DNA of 64,000 nucleotides from Mycobacterium sp. NBC_00419 (lineage in GTDB: Bacteria; Actinomycetota; Actinomycetes; Mycobacteriales; Mycobacteriaceae), in the NCBI RefSeq assembly GCF_036023875.1, contig NZ_CP107931.1, positions 3,782,001 to 3,846,000 on the forward strand, in the 5' to 3' direction. The notes beneath the pieces were generated by a model that was not told the origin of the DNA, ran no database searches, and worked only from the letters and a program-made list of their open reading frames with translations. Made by a program: the position numbers and the translations under genes. Of this stretch, positions 60,609 to 64,000 are shown one piece after another (position 1 is the stretch's first letter; every line of letters starts with the position of its first letter).

Positions 60609-61148
60609 ATGTCGCGTATTGGAAAGCAGCCGGTGCCGGTTCCCTCCGGTGTCGATGTCACGATCGATGGGCAGAACCTGTCGGTCAAGGGCCCCAAGGG
60701 CACGCTCGCTCTGGAGGTCGCCGAGCCGATCACGGTGTCGCGCGATGACGCGGGTGCCATCGTGGTGGCCCGGCCCGACGACGAACGTCGTAGCCGTTCG
60801 CTCCACGGTCTGTCCCGCACGCTGGTCGCCAACCTGGTGACCGGAGTGACCGAGGGATACGTCACCAAGATGGAGATCTTCGGCGTCGGCTACCGCGTGC
60901 AGCTCAAGGGCAGCAACCTGGAGTTCGCGCTCGGATACAGCCACCCGGTGGTCATCGAGGCTCCTGAGGGCATCACCTTCGCGGTGGAAACCCCCACCAA
61001 GTTCTCGGTCTCGGGTATCGACAAGCAGAAGGTCGGTCAGATCTCCGCGAACATCCGTCGGCTGCGTCGCCCGGACCCGTACAAGGGCAAGGGCGTGCGC
61101 TACGAGGGTGAGCAGATCCGCCGCAAGGTCGGAAAGACAGGTAAGTAA
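60609..61148 (+). CDS. rplF: 50S ribosomal protein L6
   Basis: This 179-residue uL6 begins [17 protein letters not shown] and has [20 protein letters not shown] and [20 protein letters not shown]. It binds near the sarcin-ricin loop. GATAGGAGAAG precedes the ATG. Confidence 0.98.
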   Translation: MSRIGKQPVPVPSGVDVTIDGQNLSVKGPKGTLALEVAEPITVSRDDAGAIVVARPDDERRSRSLHGLSRTLVANLVTGVTEGYVTKMEIFGVGYRVQLKGSNLEFALGYSHPVVIEAPEGITFAVETPTKFSVSGIDKQKVGQISANIRRLRRPDPYKGKGVRYEGEQIRRKVGKTGK

Positions 61149-61151
61149 GTC

Positions 61152-61556
61152 ATGGCTCAAGCACAGACCGCCACCGAGCACAAGCCGGTCGGCACCAGCG
61201 CTTCGGCGGCCCGCCGGGTGTCCCGGCTGCGCCGGCACTCACGGCTGCGCAAGAAGGTCGTCGGCACCGCCGAACGGCCGCGCCTCGTGGTCAACCGCTC
61301 CTCGCGGCACATCCACGTGCAGGTGGTCGACGACGGCACCGGCACCACGCTGGCCGCTGCGTCGTCCATCGAGGCCGACGTCCGCGCCGTCGAGGGCGAC
61401 AAGAAGGCCCACAGCGTCCGCGTCGGCCAGCTGATCGCCGAGCGCGCCAAGGCCGCAGGCATCGAGGCCGTCGTGTTCGACCGTGGTGGCAACACCTACG
61501 GCGGCCGCATCGCCGCTCTCGCCGACGCCGCCCGCGAGAGCGGACTCAAATTCTGA
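61152..61556 (+). CDS. rplR: 50S ribosomal protein L18
   Basis: This 134-residue uL18 binds 5S rRNA. Conserved parts are [37 protein letters not shown] and [20 protein letters not shown]. Confidence 0.98.
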   Translation: MAQAQTATEHKPVGTSASAARRVSRLRRHSRLRKKVVGTAERPRLVVNRSSRHIHVQVVDDGTGTTLAAASSIEADVRAVEGDKKAHSVRVGQLIAERAKAAGIEAVVFDRGGNTYGGRIAALADAARESGLKF

Positions 61557-61584
61557 TGAAGACGTACAACGGAAGGACCGCATA

Positions 61585-62295
61585 ATGGCGGACCAGACTT
61601 CTGAGGCCCCGGTCTCGAACACCGGCGGTCCCAGCGCCGGCACCCGCACCGACGAGCAGCGCGGTGGGCGCGACGACCGCGGTGGCCGCGGCCGCCGCGA
61701 CGACCGTGGTGACCGCGGTGGACGCGGTGGACGCGACGGCGGTGAGAAGAGCAACTACATCGAGCGCGTGGTCACCATCAACCGCGTGTCCAAGGTGGTC
61801 AAGGGTGGTCGCCGGTTCAGCTTCACCGCGCTGGTCATCGTCGGCGACGGCCACGGCCTGGTCGGCGTTGGCTACGGCAAGGCCAAAGAGGTGCCCGCGG
61901 CGATCGCCAAGGGCGTCGAGGAAGCTCGCAAGAACTTCTTCCGCGTCCCGCTGATCGGCGGCACCGTTACCCATCCCGTCCAGGGCGAAGCCGCGGCCGG
62001 TGTCGTGATGCTGCGTCCGGCCAGCCCGGGTACCGGCGTCATCGCCGGTGGCGCGGTGCGTGCGGTGCTGGAATGCGCCGGCGTGCATGACGTGCTGGCC
62101 AAGTCGCTGGGCAGCGACAACGCGATCAACGTGGTGCACGCCACCGTTGCCGCGCTCAAGCTGCTGCAGCGTCCCGAAGAGGTGGCCGCCCGGCGCGGTC
62201 TGCCCATCGAAGACGTCGCGCCGGCGGGCATGCTGCGCGCACGTCGCGAAAGCGAAGCGCTGGCCGCTGCGGCAGCGCGTGAGGGAAGCGCATAA
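61585..62295 (+). CDS. rpsE: 30S ribosomal protein S5 with RGG-rich N-terminal extension
   Basis: This 236-residue uS5 has the conserved core [20 protein letters not shown] and [20 protein letters not shown]. In front of it are about 53 residues of disordered sequence, with the Arg/Gly/Asp-rich stretch [20 protein letters not shown] at about residues 25-44. Actinobacterial S5 proteins often have such tails. The start at 61585 is chosen since GGAAGGACC lies just upstream. Confidence 0.97.
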   Translation: MADQTSEAPVSNTGGPSAGTRTDEQRGGRDDRGGRGRRDDRGDRGGRGGRDGGEKSNYIERVVTINRVSKVVKGGRRFSFTALVIVGDGHGLVGVGYGKAKEVPAAIAKGVEEARKNFFRVPLIGGTVTHPVQGEAAAGVVMLRPASPGTGVIAGGAVRAVLECAGVHDVLAKSLGSDNAINVVHATVAALKLLQRPEEVAARRGLPIEDVAPAGMLRARRESEALAAAAAREGSA

Positions 62296-62297
62296 CC

Positions 62298-62480
62298 ATG
62301 GCAGAACTGAAGATCACCCAGGTGCGCGGCACCGTCGGCACGCGCTGGAACCAGCGTGAGAGCCTGCGGTCGTTGGGCCTGAAGAAGATCCGGCAGTCGG
62401 TGGTCCGTGAGGACACCCCGCAGACCCGCGGGCTGATCAGGGTTGTCCACCACCTCGTCGAGGTTGAGGAAGTCAAATGA
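62298..62480 (+). CDS. rpmD: 50S ribosomal protein L30
   Basis: This 60-residue uL30 reads [20 protein letters not shown] at its start and has [20 protein letters not shown]. The stop overlaps the rplO start in an ATGA junction. Confidence 0.97.
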   Translation: MAELKITQVRGTVGTRWNQRESLRSLGLKKIRQSVVREDTPQTRGLIRVVHHLVEVEEVK

Positions 62481-62920
62481 GTGTCATCAAGCTGCACGAC
62501 CTGAAGCCGGCCAAGGGGTCCAAGACCAAGAAGACCCGTGTCGGCCGCGGTGAGGCCTCCAAGGGCAAGACCGCCGGTCGCGGTACCAAGGGAACCAAGG
62601 CGCGCAAGAACGTGCCGGTGACCTTCGAAGGCGGCCAGATGCCGATCCATATGCGGCTGCCCAAGCTCAAGGGCTTCCGCAACCGGTTCCGCACCGAGTA
62701 CGGCGTGGTGAACCTCGGCGACCTCAGCCGGGTGTTCCCCGAAGGCGGCACCGTAGGTGTCGACGAGCTGGTGGCCAAGGGCCTGGTTCGCAAGAACGTG
62801 CTCGTGAAGGTCCTCGGCGACGGCAAGCTCACCGCCAAGATCGACGTGACCGCGCACAAGTTCAGCGGCAGTGCCCGTGAGGCCATCACCGCAGCGGGCG
62901 GCTCGGCCACCGAGCTCTGA
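62477..62920 (+). CDS. rplO: 50S ribosomal protein L15
   Basis: This 147-residue uL15 has the N-terminal [40 protein letters not shown] and [20 protein letters not shown]. It ends the ribosomal block and is followed by a strong terminator. secY is not in this window. Confidence 0.98.
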   Translation: MSVIKLHDLKPAKGSKTKKTRVGRGEASKGKTAGRGTKGTKARKNVPVTFEGGQMPIHMRLPKLKGFRNRFRTEYGVVNLGDLSRVFPEGGTVGVDELVAKGLVRKNVLVKVLGDGKLTAKIDVTAHKFSGSAREAITAAGGSATEL

Positions 62921-62935
62921 TCCGCTAACGCTCAC

Positions 62936-62970
62936 AAAAGCTCCCGCACGCCTGGCGTGCGGGAGCTTTT
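62936..62970 (+). terminator. Intrinsic terminator after rplO
   Basis: AAAAGCTCCCGCACG (62936-62950) and CGTGCGGGAGCTTTT (62956-62970) form a perfect 15-bp stem around a CCTGG loop. One more T follows. Its position lets it serve both rplO and the convergent FAD monooxygenase gene. Confidence 0.9.
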
Positions 62971-62977
62971 TGCTTGG

Positions 62978-64000
62978 TCAGGATGCCGATACCGGGTAAT
63001 GGGGCAGTTCGTCGGCTCGAGTCGCGGGCGCCGTGAACCGCTCGGCGAGAGCCCGTGCCGGTCGGGACCCCGCCAGCCGCAGCACCCGGCGAGTCAGCGC
63101 GAGCCCCGCTCGACTGCGGGGATGGGCCAGTCGCGGGGTGCCGGGTGGCAGCTTCTGGGCCCGGTCGACCAGCGGTCGCATCCGCCGTTCGTATCCGGCC
63201 ACCGCGGCCGCAGGCGAAGCGGCGCAGGCGATTTCGCCGGCCAGAATGTAGGCGCCGGTAAGGGCCAACGTGGTGCCGACGCCGGATACCGGGGTGGCGC
63301 ACCATGCGGCGTCACCGCAGAGGATCACCCGGCCTCGCGCCCACCGCGGAGCCAGCACCTGGGTCAGGTAGTCCAAGTAGAACTCGTCGCTGCCGGCGAG
63401 TGCGGCGACGATCCGGGGCGCCTTCCAGCCGACGTCGGCGAATGCGGCGGCGACCGCTCTGCGTTGCCCGGCGCCGTCGAGATCCTGCAGCCCGGCATTC
63501 TCGGACAGGAACGACAGCGCGACCCGGGTGGTGCCGACGTTGTCGGGTCGCACGGTGATCGCCCGGCCGCCGACCGCGTTGTACCAGGTCCACCAGCTGT
63601 CATCGGTCCGGTCGCGGGGGATGGTGCCGAAGGCGGTGTAGAGCCCTAACTCACGCAGGACGACGTCGTCGAACACCAGGCTCCGGGTTCGCGACCGCGC
63701 TCCCTCGGCGACGATGAGCAGGTCACCGCTGTAGGTGCGGCCCCCGGCCGTGGTCGCCGCAACGCTGTCGGCGTCCTGCTCGATCCGCTCGATCTGGTCG
63801 CCGTACACGTAGGAAACCTCGCCCACACCCGCGTCGACGAGCGTGCGGGCAAGTGCACCCCTGAGGATCTCGATCTCCGCGGTGGCACCGGCACTGTCGC
63901 CCCGGCCGGCCGGGAATTCGGCCAGGATGCTGTCCTCATCGACGAAGCGCAGGCCCACCTCTCCTGTCGTCTGTGCGGCCACCGCCGCCTCGAGATTCAT
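62978..64000 (-). CDS. FAD-dependent monooxygenase (N-terminus outside window)
   Basis: This partial protein (340 residues seen) belongs to the group A flavin monooxygenases of the PHBH fold. The second FAD motif GRVILCGDAAWCATPVSGVG and the following GTTLALTGAYILAGEIACAA are present. The middle segment GDLLIVAEGARSRTRSLVF contains the DG-like motif (here AEGARS in place of ADGxxS). The N-terminal Rossmann motif GxGxxG is missing, so the coding region continues beyond base 64000 and the Met at the edge is probably internal. The substrate is unknown. Confidence 0.85.
   Translation of the reverse strand: MNLEAAVAAQTTGEVGLRFVDEDSILAEFPAGRGDSAGATAEIEILRGALARTLVDAGVGEVSYVYGDQIERIEQDADSVAATTAGGRTYSGDLLIVAEGARSRTRSLVFDDVVLRELGLYTAFGTIPRDRTDDSWWTWYNAVGGRAITVRPDNVGTTRVALSFLSENAGLQDLDGAGQRRAVAAAFADVGWKAPRIVAALAGSDEFYLDYLTQVLAPRWARGRVILCGDAAWCATPVSGVGTTLALTGAYILAGEIACAASPAAAVAGYERRMRPLVDRAQKLPPGTPRLAHPRSRAGLALTRRVLRLAGSRPARALAERFTAPATRADELPHYPVSAS

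Overview
The window is high-GC actinobacterial DNA and almost certainly comes from a Mycobacterium/Mycolicibacterium chromosome. The gene order follows the M. tuberculosis Rv0668-Rv0724 region: rpoC, end, lpqP, fadE8, echA4, a PaaX-like regulator, echA5, a TetR gene, rpsL-rpsG-fusA-tuf, an SDR, a ferredoxin reductase-like gene, mftR/mftABCDEFG, rpsJ...rpsQ, atsA and its formylglycine-generating enzyme, then rplN...rplO. Several blocks inside this frame are not at this place in M. tuberculosis, which fits a larger-genome, probably fast-growing environmental species.

Layout. 1-2.3 kb: 3' part of rpoC with a strong terminator. 2.4-9.3 kb: a DHFR/RibD-like protein, endonuclease IV, the lipoprotein esterase LpqP, a cupin, and a fatty-acid degradation run (fadE8, echA4, PaaX-like, echA5). 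9.4-10.5 kb: a DUF3060 lipoprotein divergent from a TetR gene with a palindrome between them. 10.8-15.2 kb: the str operon (rpsL, rpsG, fusA, tuf). 15.3-24.2 kb: two membrane proteins, arginine deiminase, a DUF2834 protein divergent from a mycofactocin-type SDR with a KstR-like site between them, then usp-rocE-rocD-ddaH opposite an Lrp regulator. The last group is an arginine/ornithine catabolic block. 24.3-27.3 kb: a ferredoxin reductase-like flavoprotein and an ECF sigma factor paired with a triple-VOC protein.

27.3-34.5 kb: a complete mycofactocin locus. It includes the 31-residue precursor mftA, which is easily missed, and an mftG that lacks any ordinary start codon before its FAD-binding motif. 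34.6-41.7 kb: TetR, cytochrome P450, a lipoprotein carboxylesterase and a tight five-gene operon (DUF4442, DapB-like reductase, VOC, SDR, TetR). 41.7-47.5 kb: the S10 operon with a tandem-repeat promoter region and a structured leader. 47.7-54.3 kb: a four-gene envelope-glycan-like cluster (BcsB-like secreted protein, polytopic protein with exosortase-like topology, GT2 synthase, GT-C-type membrane protein) placed between rpsQ and atsA. 54.4-58.3 kb: arylsulfatase, lipoprotein and formylglycine-generating enzyme. 58.5-62.9 kb: the rplN...rplO ribosomal block with its own promoter and a terminator. The window ends inside a minus-strand FAD monooxygenase.

The most interesting candidates are the 47.7-54.3 kb cluster, the mftG start anomaly, the arginine dihydrolase-like gene next to rocD, the ECF/triple-VOC pair and the 21-bp repeats that duplicate the -35 element of the S10 promoter. 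No tRNA, rRNA, insertion sequence or CRISPR array was seen.
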